From positions 1-64,000 of the forward strand of contig QCSH01000003.1 in NCBI GenBank assembly GCA_003211555.1: 64,000 nt of DNA. Reading direction: 5' to 3'. The translations under genes and the position numbers were made by a program. Shown here piece after piece: positions 56,265 through 64,000 of the stretch (the stretch's first letter is position 1; each line of letters opens with the position of its first letter). The DNA is from Pelagibacteraceae bacterium AG-470-G21 (GTDB lineage Bacteria; Pseudomonadota; Alphaproteobacteria; Pelagibacterales; Pelagibacteraceae). The notes under the pieces were generated by a model. The model was not told the DNA's origin. It saw only the letters and a program-made list of their open reading frames with translations, and ran no database searches.

Positions 56265-57194
56265 ATTAATGATTCAAATATTAAAAAAGCAGTAAAATAT
56301 TTAAATAATGAAGAATGTATTGGTATACCTACAGAAACTGTCTATGGATTAGCTGCTAACGCATATTCTAATAAAGCCACTAAGAAAATATTTAATTTAA
56401 AAGGAAGACCAGCTAATAACCCCTTGATAGTCCATTATTACAATATTCAAGATTTGGAAAAAGATTGTGTTACTAATGCTTTATTTTATAAACTTTATAA
56501 ATCACTAAGCCCTGGCCCAATTACATTTATATTAAAATTAAAAAATCAAAGTAAAATTTCAAAAAATGTTACCAATAATAAAAAAACATTGGGTGTAAGA
56601 TTTCCAAGTCACCGAATTGCTAGAACATTATTAAAATCTTTAAAATATCCTCTGGCCGCACCAAGTGCTAATATTTCGGAAGGTATAAGTCCAGTAACTA
56701 AAGATGATGTTTACGATGAATTTGGAGAAAAAATTAAATTTGTTTTAAATGGTGGAAGATCAAAAGTTGGAGTTGAATCCACAATAATAAGTTTAGTAAA
56801 AAAACCTCAAATTCTAAGATTAGGTGGTTTGGATATTTCTATTTTAAACAAAAAATTAAAATTAAAATTAGAAAAAAGGTTGCATAGTAGAGGCAATATT
56901 AATTCTCCTGGAAGAAAAAGAGTCCATTATTCGCCAGGTATACCTATCAGATTAAATGCAGTTAAAATAAAAAAAGATGAAGCTTTGATCTTAATTAAAA
57001 AAAGAAAAGAAAATAATAAGAATTATTTTTATTTAAGTAAGACAAATAATCTAATAGAGAGTGTTAAGAATTTGTATAAAACCCTTAGAAAAATTAAGAA
57101 GTTAGGTTATAAAAAGATTGCGGTTCAAAGAATACCTAATAGAAAATTTGGATTAGTAATCAACGATAGACTTCTTAGGGCATCACAAAAATGA
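56259..57194 (+). CDS. tsaC: L-threonylcarbamoyladenylate synthase, Sua5 type
   Basis: A 311-residue enzyme that makes threonylcarbamoyl-AMP for the t6A37 modification of ANN-reading tRNAs. The YrdC domain has ECIGIPTETVYGLAANAYSNKATKKIFNLKGRPANNPLIVHYYN, LSPGPITFILKLK, GVRFPSHRIARTLL and YPLAAPSANISEGISPV. The C-terminal Sua5 extension has SRGNINSPGRKRVHYSPGIPIRL and RLLRASQK. It is the long two-domain form rather than the short TsaC. It overlaps the ABC ATPase start by ATGA (57191-57194). Confidence 0.94.
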   Translation: MNINDSNIKKAVKYLNNEECIGIPTETVYGLAANAYSNKATKKIFNLKGRPANNPLIVHYYNIQDLEKDCVTNALFYKLYKSLSPGPITFILKLKNQSKISKNVTNNKKTLGVRFPSHRIARTLLKSLKYPLAAPSANISEGISPVTKDDVYDEFGEKIKFVLNGGRSKVGVESTIISLVKKPQILRLGGLDISILNKKLKLKLEKRLHSRGNINSPGRKRVHYSPGIPIRLNAVKIKKDEALILIKKRKENNKNYFYLSKTNNLIESVKNLYKTLRKIKKLGYKKIAVQRIPNRKFGLVINDRLLRASQK

Positions 57195-57928
57195 AAAATT
57201 TAGTTGAAGTAAAAAACATAAAAAAAAATTACGGAAAAAATGAAGCGGTCAAAGGTATAAGTTTCAGCATTAAAGAGGATGAAATTTTAGGCTTATTAGG
57301 TCCAAATGGATCAGGAAAAACAACAACAATAGGCATGCTATTAGGTCTACTAAAGCCTACTAGTGGAGAAATTTTTATTAATGGTCAAAAGTTGGAGGGC
57401 AATCGAATTGAAATTCTGGAACAAATTAATTTTATTTCCCCATACATTGAATTACCAAAAAAACTAACTGTTAAACAAAATTTAATTGTTTATGGAAAGT
57501 TATATAAAATAAAAAAAATTGATGCGAGAATAGAATATTTATCAGAAAAATTGAGAATGAATGATTTGCTTAATAATGTTACTGGTGAATTATCTTCTGG
57601 TCAGAAAAATAGAGTCAGTTTAGCAAAAGCTTTGATAAATGAACCTAAAGTTTTATTGTTAGATGAGCCAACTGCTTCTTTAGACCCGGAAGTTGGAGAT
57701 TTTGTTAGATCTTTTTTAGAAGATTATAAAAAAGAGAAAAAAATTTCAATACTACTTGCATCTCATAATATGAACGAAGTTACTAGACTTTGTAAGTCTA
57801 TACTTATGATGAAAGACGGAATTATAATTGATAAAGGAAATCCTGAGGAACTGATCAACAAACATGGAAGAAGAAATTTAGAGGAAGTTTTTTTAAAACT
57901 ATCAAGAGGTAATGATGAGCTTAACTAG
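57191..57928 (+). CDS. ABC transporter ATP-binding protein (ABC-2 exporter type)
   Basis: A 245-residue ATPase with Walker A GLLGPNGSGKTTTIGMLLGLL (about 35-55), Q-loop region INFISPYIELPKKLTV, signature GELSSGQKNRVSLAKALI (about 134-151), Walker B VLLLDEPTASLDPEV and H-loop SILLASHNMNEVTRL. It belongs to the CcmA/NodI-like group that pairs with ABC-2 permeases. The permease gene follows with a 17-base overlap. The substrate is unknown; polysaccharide, lipid or drug export are all possible. Confidence 0.94.
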   Translation: MKNLVEVKNIKKNYGKNEAVKGISFSIKEDEILGLLGPNGSGKTTTIGMLLGLLKPTSGEIFINGQKLEGNRIEILEQINFISPYIELPKKLTVKQNLIVYGKLYKIKKIDARIEYLSEKLRMNDLLNNVTGELSSGQKNRVSLAKALINEPKVLLLDEPTASLDPEVGDFVRSFLEDYKKEKKISILLASHNMNEVTRLCKSILMMKDGIIIDKGNPEELINKHGRRNLEEVFLKLSRGNDELN

Positions 57929-58706
57929 AATGTATGGTCTTTTTTTAAGACATTTTTATTTAATTACTAGATCTTTTCCAAGGATTTTGGATTTAGTTTA
58001 TTGGCCAACTATCCAAATAACATTATGGGGATTTATTTCTAATTTTTTTGCAACTCACACTACTTATTATAATAATGCTGTTGGAGTTATATTAACTTGT
58101 GCAATCCTTTATGATTTTTTGTTCAGAACAAGTATTGGATTTAACATGCTCTTTTTAGAAGAAATATGGAGTAGAAATTTTACTAATTTATTTATTGCTC
58201 CTATGAAAATAGGTGAAATATTAACTTCTCTAGTAGTTACCGCATTAATCAGGGCACTTATCGGTTTAATACCAGCAGTTTTATTAACATCACCATTGTT
58301 TGGTATTTCTATTTTAGATTTAGGGATATTTTTATTCTTAATCTTTTTGAGCTTATATTTATTTGGAATAACCCTTGGGGTTCTTGTATCAGCTGGTCTA
58401 CTGAGATATGGGCCCTCTTTTGAAAATATAGCTTGGTCAACGATGTTTTTATTAGCTCCTTTTGGATGTATATATTATCCAATAGAGATCTTGCCAGATG
58501 TGTTCCAGAAAATAGCATACTTATTGCCATTGGTATATATTTTTGAAGAAGCAAGAAATATTTTGATAAATCAAACTGTAGATATTCAAAACATCTATTA
58601 TGCATTTATGTGGAATGGGGTTTACTTTGTATTATCCATTGCTTTATTCTATTATTCTTTCAATGTCGCAAAAAATAAAGGGACACTTATTAATATGGGT
58701 GAATAG
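57912..58706 (+). CDS. ABC-2 type transporter permease
   Basis: A 264-residue membrane protein with about six hydrophobic helices: segments near 28-45, 55-75, 105-135 (LVVTALIRALIGLIPAVLLTSP), 138-165, 173-200 and 233-250. It has the ABC-2 family stretch PFGCIYYPIEILPDVFQKIAYLLPLVYIFEEARNIL. It overlaps the ATPase gene and must form its transporter. Its TAG stop (58704-58706) directly abuts the CCA end of the convergent tRNA-Arg gene with no base between. Confidence 0.92.
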   Translation: MMSLTRMYGLFLRHFYLITRSFPRILDLVYWPTIQITLWGFISNFFATHTTYYNNAVGVILTCAILYDFLFRTSIGFNMLFLEEIWSRNFTNLFIAPMKIGEILTSLVVTALIRALIGLIPAVLLTSPLFGISILDLGIFLFLIFLSLYLFGITLGVLVSAGLLRYGPSFENIAWSTMFLLAPFGCIYYPIEILPDVFQKIAYLLPLVYIFEEARNILINQTVDIQNIYYAFMWNGVYFVLSIALFYYSFNVAKNKGTLINMGE

Positions 58707-58783
58707 TGGTGCGCCCGCAAGGAGTCGAACCCTGAACCTCCAGAGCCGAAATCTGGCGCTCTATCCAGTTGAGCTACGAACGC
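58707..58783 (-). tRNA. tRNA-Arg (TCG)
   Basis: On the minus strand the acceptor stem GCGTTCG pairs with CGGGCGC (with G-T wobbles), followed by discriminator A and an encoded CCA (58707-58709). The anticodon stem CCAGA/TCTGG encloses TTTCGGC, giving anticodon TCG. D-arm AGCTCAACTGGATAGAGC and T-arm GGTTCGACTCC are canonical. The 3' end touches the ABC permease stop codon; the 5' end is 23 bases from the divergent rluD start, so the tRNA promoter must lie inside rluD. Confidence 0.96.
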
Positions 58784-58806
58784 ATACAGTTTTAATATAA
58801 TATTTT

Positions 58807-59787
58807 ATGAAAAATTTCATCAATTTTATTGTTAGTGAAGATGATGATAATAAAAGGATAGATATTTTAGTTGCAAATTACGATAAGAGTTTAAGCAGGA
58901 CTAGAGTAAAAAATTTAATTTTAGAAAATAAACTAAAAATTAATAATACAATAATTAAAGATCCGTCAAAAAGAATCTCAAAATATGACAAAATAATTTT
59001 TGAAGTAGAAGAGCCTAAAAAACAGAACTTAAAACCCTACAAATTTAAACTGAATATTGTTTACGAAGATAAAGATTTAATAGTCTTGGATAAACCATCC
59101 GGGATATCAATGCATCCCGGTCCAGGCAATTACGATAATACCATCGTAAATGCTTTGATGAGTTATGACGGAAAAAATTTGTCCAGTATGGGTGATGAAC
59201 TCAGGCCGGGTATAGTACACAGAATAGACAAAGATACGTCTGGATTAATCGTTATTGCGAAGAATAACACAACACATGAAATCTTATCTAAGCAGTTTTC
59301 AGACCATTCAATTACCAGAGTATATCAAACATTAATCTGGGGGAAGCTAAGACCGCAGAAAGGATCTATAGAAACTTTTATTACTAGAAGTTCAAAAAAT
59401 AGACAAATGATGGAGGTTTCAACAAGAAAAGGTAAAAAAGCTATTACTCATTATGAAACTTTAGAATTGTTTGAAAATGAAAATGTGCCAACGTTTAGTT
59501 TTATTGAATGCAAACTTAAAACAGGAAGAACTCACCAGATCAGAGTTCATATGTCATACAAAGGAAATAATATTTTAGGAGATAAAAAATATAAAAAAAA
59601 ATTTAAGAAAATCAAAAATATTGATGAAGAATTAAATAATAAAATCTTAAATCTTGATAGACAATTTTTACATGCGAAACAATTAGGATTTAATCATCCA
59701 ACAACAAATGAAAGATTAGAATTTTCATCTAATATTCCATCAGATTTGAATAATATTTTAAAAAAACTAAGAAAATTAAGTAAATAA
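58807..59787 (+). CDS. rluD: Ribosomal large subunit pseudouridine synthase RluD-like
   Basis: A 326-residue protein with an N-terminal S4 RNA-binding domain (about 14-70, RIDILVANYDKSLSRTRVKNLILENKLKIN) and an RluA-family catalytic domain. Its motif is GIVHRIDKDTSGLIVIAK with catalytic Asp141, and it carries GRTHQIRVHMSYKGNNILGDKKY near the C-terminus. It is most like RluD, which modifies the helix 69 loop of 23S rRNA; RluC cannot be excluded by motif alone. The gene precedes rpoH by 43 bases, an order common in alphaproteobacteria. Confidence 0.93.
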   Translation: MKNFINFIVSEDDDNKRIDILVANYDKSLSRTRVKNLILENKLKINNTIIKDPSKRISKYDKIIFEVEEPKKQNLKPYKFKLNIVYEDKDLIVLDKPSGISMHPGPGNYDNTIVNALMSYDGKNLSSMGDELRPGIVHRIDKDTSGLIVIAKNNTTHEILSKQFSDHSITRVYQTLIWGKLRPQKGSIETFITRSSKNRQMMEVSTRKGKKAITHYETLELFENENVPTFSFIECKLKTGRTHQIRVHMSYKGNNILGDKKYKKKFKKIKNIDEELNNKILNLDRQFLHAKQLGFNHPTTNERLEFSSNIPSDLNNILKKLRKLSK

Positions 59788-59830
59788 AATCGTTGTAAAA
59801 AAAAAATTCTATATTAAATAAATACTTCCT

Positions 59831-60721
59831 ATGAGTAATAATTCTTACAACTTACCAACACTTTCAAATGAAGGTGGTCTAGCTGCGTACTTAGCTCAAA
59901 TTAAAAAATTTCCTATGCTTGATGCTGAAGAGGAATATATGCTAGCAAAAAACTGGAAAAATACCGGTAATGTTAAATCTGCGGAAAAATTAGTGACCAG
60001 TCACTTAAGATTAGTTGCTAAAATTGCGATGGGATACAAAGGTTACGGACTTCCTTTAAATGAAATGATTTCTGAAGGAAACGTAGGTTTGATGCAAGCC
60101 GTAAAAAAGTTTGAGCCTGAAAAGGGATTTAGACTTGCAACATATGCAATGTGGTGGATTAAAGCCTCTATACAAGAATATATTTTAAGATCTTGGAGCT
60201 TAGTTAAAATTGGTACAACCACAGCACAAAAAAAATTATTTTTTAACCTTAAAAAATTGAAAAATCAAATAGCACCAAGAACAGAAGGCGATCTTAGGAA
60301 TGAACATGTAAAAGATATTGCAAACAGACTTGATGTAAGCGAACAAGAAGTGGTTTCAATGAACAGAAGACTTTCAGGCAAAGAACATTCCTTAAATGCT
60401 CCAATTGGTGAAGATGGAGATGAGTGGCAAGATTGGTTGGTGGATAATGAAATGGATCAAGAATTGAAATACGCTCAGAGTGAGGAGATGGAACAACGAA
60501 AAGACCTATTACAAGACTCAATTAAAATCCTAAATGAAAGAGAAAAAGAAATTTTATATTCAAGAAGATTGACTGATGATCCAACTACATTGGAAGATTT
60601 AAGTCAAAAATTTAAAATAAGTAGAGAAAGAATTCGACAAATCGAAAACAAGGCTTTTGAAAAGCTCCAAAAGCATATGCTAAATTCAGCTAAATCTAAA
60701 AATTTATTACCAGCTAATTAG
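59831..60721 (+). CDS. rpoH: Heat-shock sigma factor RpoH (sigma32)
   Basis: A 296-residue sigma70-family factor with region 2 (VTSHLRLVAKIAMGYKGYGLPLNEMISEGNVGLMQAVKKFEPEKGFRLATYAMWWIKASIQEYILRSWSLVKIG), the RpoH-specific box QKKLFFNL (133-140) and a region 4 helix-turn-helix (TLEDLSQKFKISRERIRQIENKAFEKLQ). It directs transcription of chaperone and protease genes. It is the only sigma factor gene in the window, 57 kb from the STAS/kinase pair. It ends one base before the convergent IalB-like gene. Confidence 0.96.
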   Translation: MSNNSYNLPTLSNEGGLAAYLAQIKKFPMLDAEEEYMLAKNWKNTGNVKSAEKLVTSHLRLVAKIAMGYKGYGLPLNEMISEGNVGLMQAVKKFEPEKGFRLATYAMWWIKASIQEYILRSWSLVKIGTTTAQKKLFFNLKKLKNQIAPRTEGDLRNEHVKDIANRLDVSEQEVVSMNRRLSGKEHSLNAPIGEDGDEWQDWLVDNEMDQELKYAQSEEMEQRKDLLQDSIKILNEREKEILYSRRLTDDPTTLEDLSQKFKISRERIRQIENKAFEKLQKHMLNSAKSKNLLPAN

Positions 60722-60722
60722 T

Positions 60723-61262
60723 TTATACTTTAGATTTTAAAGCTTCCAAAGATTTTTCAAAACCTTTTAAAGAACCATTTATTTTTAAGGGCTCTTCCAT
60801 AAATACATCTAAAAATATACTAAACTCATTCTGAGATAATAAATTTTTTTTTAAGATTTCAAATACTTTTAATTCTTCACTATCTTGCATCATATTATTT
60901 ATTGCTAAAATACACCCATAAGCTTCGCACTTAATAAAAGATAAATTAATTTGACCTTCGTCTTCGGGAAAAATTAAAGCAGTATTTTTTGTAAGGTTTA
61001 CACCAAGTGGTGTAATTATTGAAAACATTTCAATTAAATTTTCTACATTTTCATTTTTTATTAATTGATAAACAATTCTTAAACTTAATTCTGTATTTTC
61101 AATTTCAATAGTATGATTTATTTCACACTTTTCATTATTATCTTGAGTTACACAGACCAAATTCCAGTTATCAAATTGATCTACTTTTTCTTTTAATTCT
61201 TCGTCAGCAAAAGTGTTAAAAATATAAAAAAATAGAAAAAAAATTGTAAATAATAATTTCAT
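60723..61262 (-). CDS. IalB family (invasion-associated locus B) periplasmic protein
   Basis: A 179-residue exported protein: signal MKLLFTIFFLFFYIFNTFA, then DNWNLVCVTQDNNEKCEINHTIEI, FSIITPLGVNLTKNTALIFPEDEG, INLSFIKCEAYGCILAINN and a helical C-terminus. The W-x-x-x-C pattern, the PLG.....G segment and the paired cysteines around C-x4-C fit the IalB family, common in alphaproteobacteria and of uncertain function despite the name. It lies 20 bases downstream of the giant adhesin gene on the same strand and may be cotranscribed. Confidence 0.85.
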   Translation of the reverse strand: MKLLFTIFFLFFYIFNTFADEELKEKVDQFDNWNLVCVTQDNNEKCEINHTIEIENTELSLRIVYQLIKNENVENLIEMFSIITPLGVNLTKNTALIFPEDEGQINLSFIKCEAYGCILAINNMMQDSEELKVFEILKKNLLSQNEFSIFLDVFMEEPLKINGSLKGFEKSLEALKSKV

Positions 61263-61282
61263 TAAAATTATGGAATTTTATA

Positions 61283-64000
61283 TTAATTAATATTGAATTT
61301 AATATCTTGAGTTTGCTGCGTTCCATCCTCTGCTGTTGCAACTAAATCTAACTCTAATGATCCACTAAATCCTTCCGGAGGAGTTCCTGAAATTTGCAAT
61401 GTATTAGAATCAAATTTTACCCAGCTTGGTAAGTCTGCTCCACTTTTTAGTTTTAATCCAAAACTTACTTTTGTATCAGCCTGCGGTACCTCGATATTTT
61501 TTTCAGGTATTTTAAAATTAATTCCACCTTTGCTAAAATTTACTGCTTTAAAAGGTTTAATACTCAGTCCTGAATTATTTACTTTAAAATTAGCTGGTTT
61601 AATACTTGCCATTTTTGTTCCGCCTAAAGGCTTAAAGTTAGCTTTTATTCCAGCTGAGTTAGCTCTAACTTTTATTGAACTAAATTTTGCCATCGCTTTT
61701 GGAGTTAAAGATAAATTTCCTCCAACATTAGCTATTAAGTTTCCTTGATTATTGCCTCTTTTTGCTTGTCTAACTTCTTTTCTTAATTGTTTATTTAACC
61801 TTTTAGTTTCTTTTCTAACTTCTTTTCTAATTTGTTTCCTAATTTTTGGAGCTACCTTTTCAGCTTTCGGTGGAGTTTTAACTACTACTGGAGCTGTATA
61901 AGTAATTGTTGTTGTTCCACCTGCAGATGAAACTGTATGATTAGCACTTCCAGCTTTAATAGCCCCAACTGTTCCTCCTCCAAACAGAGGCATACCTAAT
62001 AACTTACTGCCTGTTAGTGACTGAGGGGTTGTTGTGCTTGTGTAATTCAAGAATGAGTTAGCTGAAATTGCAATAGTTCCACTGTAACTATTACTGTTAT
62101 TGGCTCCTAATGAACCTGCGCCTCCAATTGTTAGAGTTCCTGCTGTAATATTTAAATTACCTGTAAAAGTATTTGCGCCTGTTAGAATTAATGTTCCCGT
62201 TCCTGCTTTAGCGAAAGCGCCAGAACCGGATAAAATACCTGAAAAGATAGTATCTGTAGTTGATCCTGCCGTTAAAGTTTGACTGCTAGCTAATACTATA
62301 TTTCCTGCTCCTGAAATTGAATTAACTGCATCAGTTGCAGCAACATTATATGTTCCACTTCCACCAACGATAACATCTGTTCCAGATGCAAGAGATCCAG
62401 AGACCGACAACGTTCCATCTGTAATTGTTGTATCACCTGTATATGTATTTGTACCTGAAAGTGTTAACGTTCCGGAACCTGAATGAGTTAAGTTACCAGC
62501 GCCAGATATAACGCCTGCAAGTGTAACATTTGATGATCCACTATTATTTAAAGTACTAGAATTTAAATCGATGTTACCATCAACAGATAAAGATGATGCG
62601 GTTACATCAGAGCTTATATCCAAATCACCATCAGTTGAAATTGTTAAACCACCACCTGCTGTAATTCCTCCTGAACCTATTGTCAGATCTCCAGTTTCTG
62701 AAGAGGATGAAGTTATAATTATTTGTCCATGTACGGATGTATTGCTTTGATATGGCGATTGACCCCTGTAACCTTGTGTGTGTGTGACATTTGACGCTAA
62801 ACTTGCGTCTGTATATGATGAGCCGCCGCCACCGCCCATAACAGATCCGCCACCTCCACCATAATAACCTCCTCCTCCACCAGGATTGTGATAGGTGTTT
62901 CCATGACCGCCTTGTCCTAGTGAACCATCTGAAGGACTTCCGTAATTTTGTCCTTTCGCACCTCCAGCACTTTGAGTACCACCAGAACCTGATACAAATC
63001 TTCCGTTGTTAGCTGGTTTTTCTCCAATTAATCCTCCCCCAGCTCCACCAACTCCCAATACACCACTTCTATTAACATATGATCCTCCTGCAGCACCGCC
63101 GCCGCCGCCTGCTACAACTAATCTTGAGCTAAGAGCAGATGAAGTTCTAATATCTGAAGCACCACCGCCACTTCCAGCATATGTGCTAGTATGTGCGTTT
63201 CCACCACCATTCCAGCCTCCGTAGGTGTTGTGTCCACCTTTTCCACCTACATAAATTTGGTAAGTATTTCCCGCTGTTACTGAAAGTGTTCCTTGTACTC
63301 TTCCACCAAAACCACCATATTGAGCTCCAGTATAACCAGCTCTATCTGCGTCTCCACCTTGAGCTCCTTGAACATCAAATGTAATCGAAGATACCCCTGA
63401 AGGTGCAGTCCAAGTTTGTGCTGATCCAGTATATGAAAAAGTAGTAGAGGTACTTCCAGAACTACTTGACGTTGTTGTTAAAGCAACAGTACCAGCTATA
63501 TTAATACTACCATTAATAACCATATTTCTTCCAGAATTTAGGGCAAGACTCATTGTTCCAGTATCAGTTATCTTTGCTCCACTACTTATTGTTAAATCTC
63601 TGGCCGCTGTTAATGTCAGTGTTGCTGTTCCACTTGTTGCTATACTACTATTTATTGTAATATCTCCATTACCGTTTGCATCACCTTGGGAACCATAACT
63701 TGTATTATTTCCAGATGTAAGAATTGTAACGTTTGTTCCAGTATTTAATACTGTTAATATAGATGATGCTTGACTGGCTCCAATTATGTAGTCGTATGGA
63801 TCAATTAACCAAAGTCCACCTTTACCTTTTTTTGAACCTGCGTTTACTTTTATTCCTGTTGTGTCTACTGTTGATCCAGAAGTTTCTATTTTACCACCAT
63901 CACCGTCAACAGCATATGCCAATAATGTACCGTTAGCAGAAGTTTTGGATTTTGAATTTTTTATATCTGACCAGATAACAATTTTACCACCATCACCTGA
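61283..64000 (-). CDS. Large haemagglutinin/autotransporter-like adhesin, C-terminal part (5' end outside window)
   Basis: The frame is open to the window edge, so the N-terminus (probably with a secretion domain) is missing; about 905 residues are visible. It begins with GDGGKIVIWSD and GDGGKIETSGSTVDTTGIKVNAGSKKGKGGLWLIDPYDYIIG, as in filamentous-haemagglutinin-like exoproteins. Next come short beta-helix repeats and a glycine-rich block (about 62690-63430; VAGGGGGAAGG, GGGGGSYTD). Autotransporter-associated repeats follow (GTNTYTGDTTITDGTLSVSG; GANTFTGNLNITAGTLTIGG), then a basic segment (KIRKQIRKEVRKETKRLNKQ). It ends with an Ig-like He_PIG domain (FGLKLKSGADLPSWVKFD; LQISGTPPEGFSGSLELDL). 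No beta-barrel is seen, so export probably needs a separate partner. Confidence 0.88.
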   Translation of the reverse strand, partial: SGDGGKIVIWSDIKNSKSKTSANGTLLAYAVDGDGGKIETSGSTVDTTGIKVNAGSKKGKGGLWLIDPYDYIIGASQASSILTVLNTGTNVTILTSGNNTSYGSQGDANGNGDITINSSIATSGTATLTLTAARDLTISSGAKITDTGTMSLALNSGRNMVINGSINIAGTVALTTTSSSSGSTSTTFSYTGSAQTWTAPSGVSSITFDVQGAQGGDADRAGYTGAQYGGFGGRVQGTLSVTAGNTYQIYVGGKGGHNTYGGWNGGGNAHTSTYAGSGGGASDIRTSSALSSRLVVAGGGGGAAGGSYVNRSGVLGVGGAGGGLIGEKPANNGRFVSGSGGTQSAGGAKGQNYGSPSDGSLGQGGHGNTYHNPGGGGGYYGGGGGSVMGGGGGSSYTDASLASNVTHTQGYRGQSPYQSNTSVHGQIIITSSSSETGDLTIGSGGITAGGGLTISTDGDLDISSDVTASSLSVDGNIDLNSSTLNNSGSSNVTLAGVISGAGNLTHSGSGTLTLSGTNTYTGDTTITDGTLSVSGSLASGTDVIVGGSGTYNVAATDAVNSISGAGNIVLASSQTLTAGSTTDTIFSGILSGSGAFAKAGTGTLILTGANTFTGNLNITAGTLTIGGAGSLGANNSNSYSGTIAISANSFLNYTSTTTPQSLTGSKLLGMPLFGGGTVGAIKAGSANHTVSSAGGTTTITYTAPVVVKTPPKAEKVAPKIRKQIRKEVRKETKRLNKQLRKEVRQAKRGNNQGNLIANVGGNLSLTPKAMAKFSSIKVRANSAGIKANFKPLGGTKMASIKPANFKVNNSGLSIKPFKAVNFSKGGINFKIPEKNIEVPQADTKVSFGLKLKSGADLPSWVKFDSNTLQISGTPPEGFSGSLELDLVATAEDGTQQTQDIKFNIN

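Noticed and set aside
58600-58800. Plus-strand 66-residue open frame across the tRNA-Arg
   Set aside because: It lies antisense to a clear tRNA gene and inside the ABC permease in another frame, and it has no ribosome-binding site.
63006-63224. Plus-strand proline/alanine-rich frame opposite the adhesin
   Set aside because: It is the complement of the glycine-rich block (GGN codons read as NCC) and has no independent support.
61900-63900. CRISPR array or tandem DNA repeats in the adhesin region
   Set aside because: The repetitiveness is at the protein level (Thr/Gly/Asn repeats) with irregular unit lengths and no conserved direct repeat with spacers.
61283-63922. TTG at 63922 as the true start of the adhesin
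   Set aside because: The frame continues upstream to the window edge with haemagglutinin-like sequence (GDGGKIVIWSD), so the start is outside the window.

Overview
The window looks like a piece of a streamlined, very AT-rich alphaproteobacterial chromosome, most plausibly the SAR11 (Pelagibacterales) clade. This is an inference from four things. The genes are nearly all touching or overlapping. A circularly permuted two-piece tmRNA of the alphaproteobacterial kind sits at 41.7-41.96 kb. There is an IalB-family protein, a ThyX-type thymidylate synthase and an alphaproteobacterial RpoH. The base composition is extreme, with A/T homopolymers throughout. I see no insertion sequence, prophage, integrase or CRISPR array. 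The only stretch longer than 300 bases without a protein gene (41662-42122) holds the tmRNA and a tRNA-Leu.

Layout. 1-1.04 kb: 5' part of an ammonium transporter gene. 1.1-23.4 kb: an almost complete type IV pilus locus. It has two tandem major-type pilins, pilC, pilB, secretin, pilP, pilO and a fused pilM-pilN on the minus strand. On the plus strand are pilT, a minor-pilin operon (fimT/gspH, pilV, pilW, pilX), an unknown secreted protein and a large pilY1. A pilD-moxR-DUF58-transglutaminase operon follows on the minus strand. The locus is bracketed by partner-switching genes: an anti-anti-sigma STAS protein plus an RsbW-like kinase at 2.4-3.1 kb, and a GAF-SpoIIE phosphatase at 23.6-24.9 kb. 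24.9-39.9 kb: one long minus-strand run in transcription order hflK, hflC, DUF2065, degP/Q, miaA, ilvB, ilvN, ilvC, leuA, mreB, mreC, mreD, mrdA, rodA. This joins membrane quality control, branched-chain amino-acid synthesis and cell-shape genes. 39.9-44 kb: mrp, thyX, tmRNA, tRNA-Leu(GAG), nadA, nadC. 44-50.4 kb: ppdK, glyS, glyQ and an S49 peptidase. 50.5-56.2 kb: isoprenoid genes (polyprenyl synthase, dxs, ispA, xseB) with pdxH and aroC. 56.3-60.7 kb: a Sua5-type tRNA-modification gene, a two-gene ABC exporter, tRNA-Arg(TCG), rluD and rpoH. 60.7-64 kb: an IalB-like protein and the C-terminal part of a very large haemagglutinin-like adhesin that runs off the window.

The most interesting points are as follows. 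(1) Two biosynthetic or essential genes, leuA and glyQ, are each broken by a single-base frameshift exactly at an A8 run. The leuA run forms an in-phase A_AAA_AAC slippery heptamer, while longer A runs in neighbouring genes (A14 in the S49 peptidase, A10 twice in pilM) are in frame. (2) PilY1 carries about 290 residues that read as a six-bladed NHL-like propeller inserted just after the MIDAS loop of its vWA domain. (3) The pilus locus is flanked by RsbV/RsbW/RsbU-type regulators with no obvious cognate sigma factor beside them. (4) The divergent xseB/sua5 pair starts within a perfect 12-bp inverted repeat that contains both start codons and two opposed TATAAT boxes. (5) Gene junctions are strongly patterned: nine UAAUG stop-start overlaps and three convergent pairs that share one TTAA palindrome as both stop codons.
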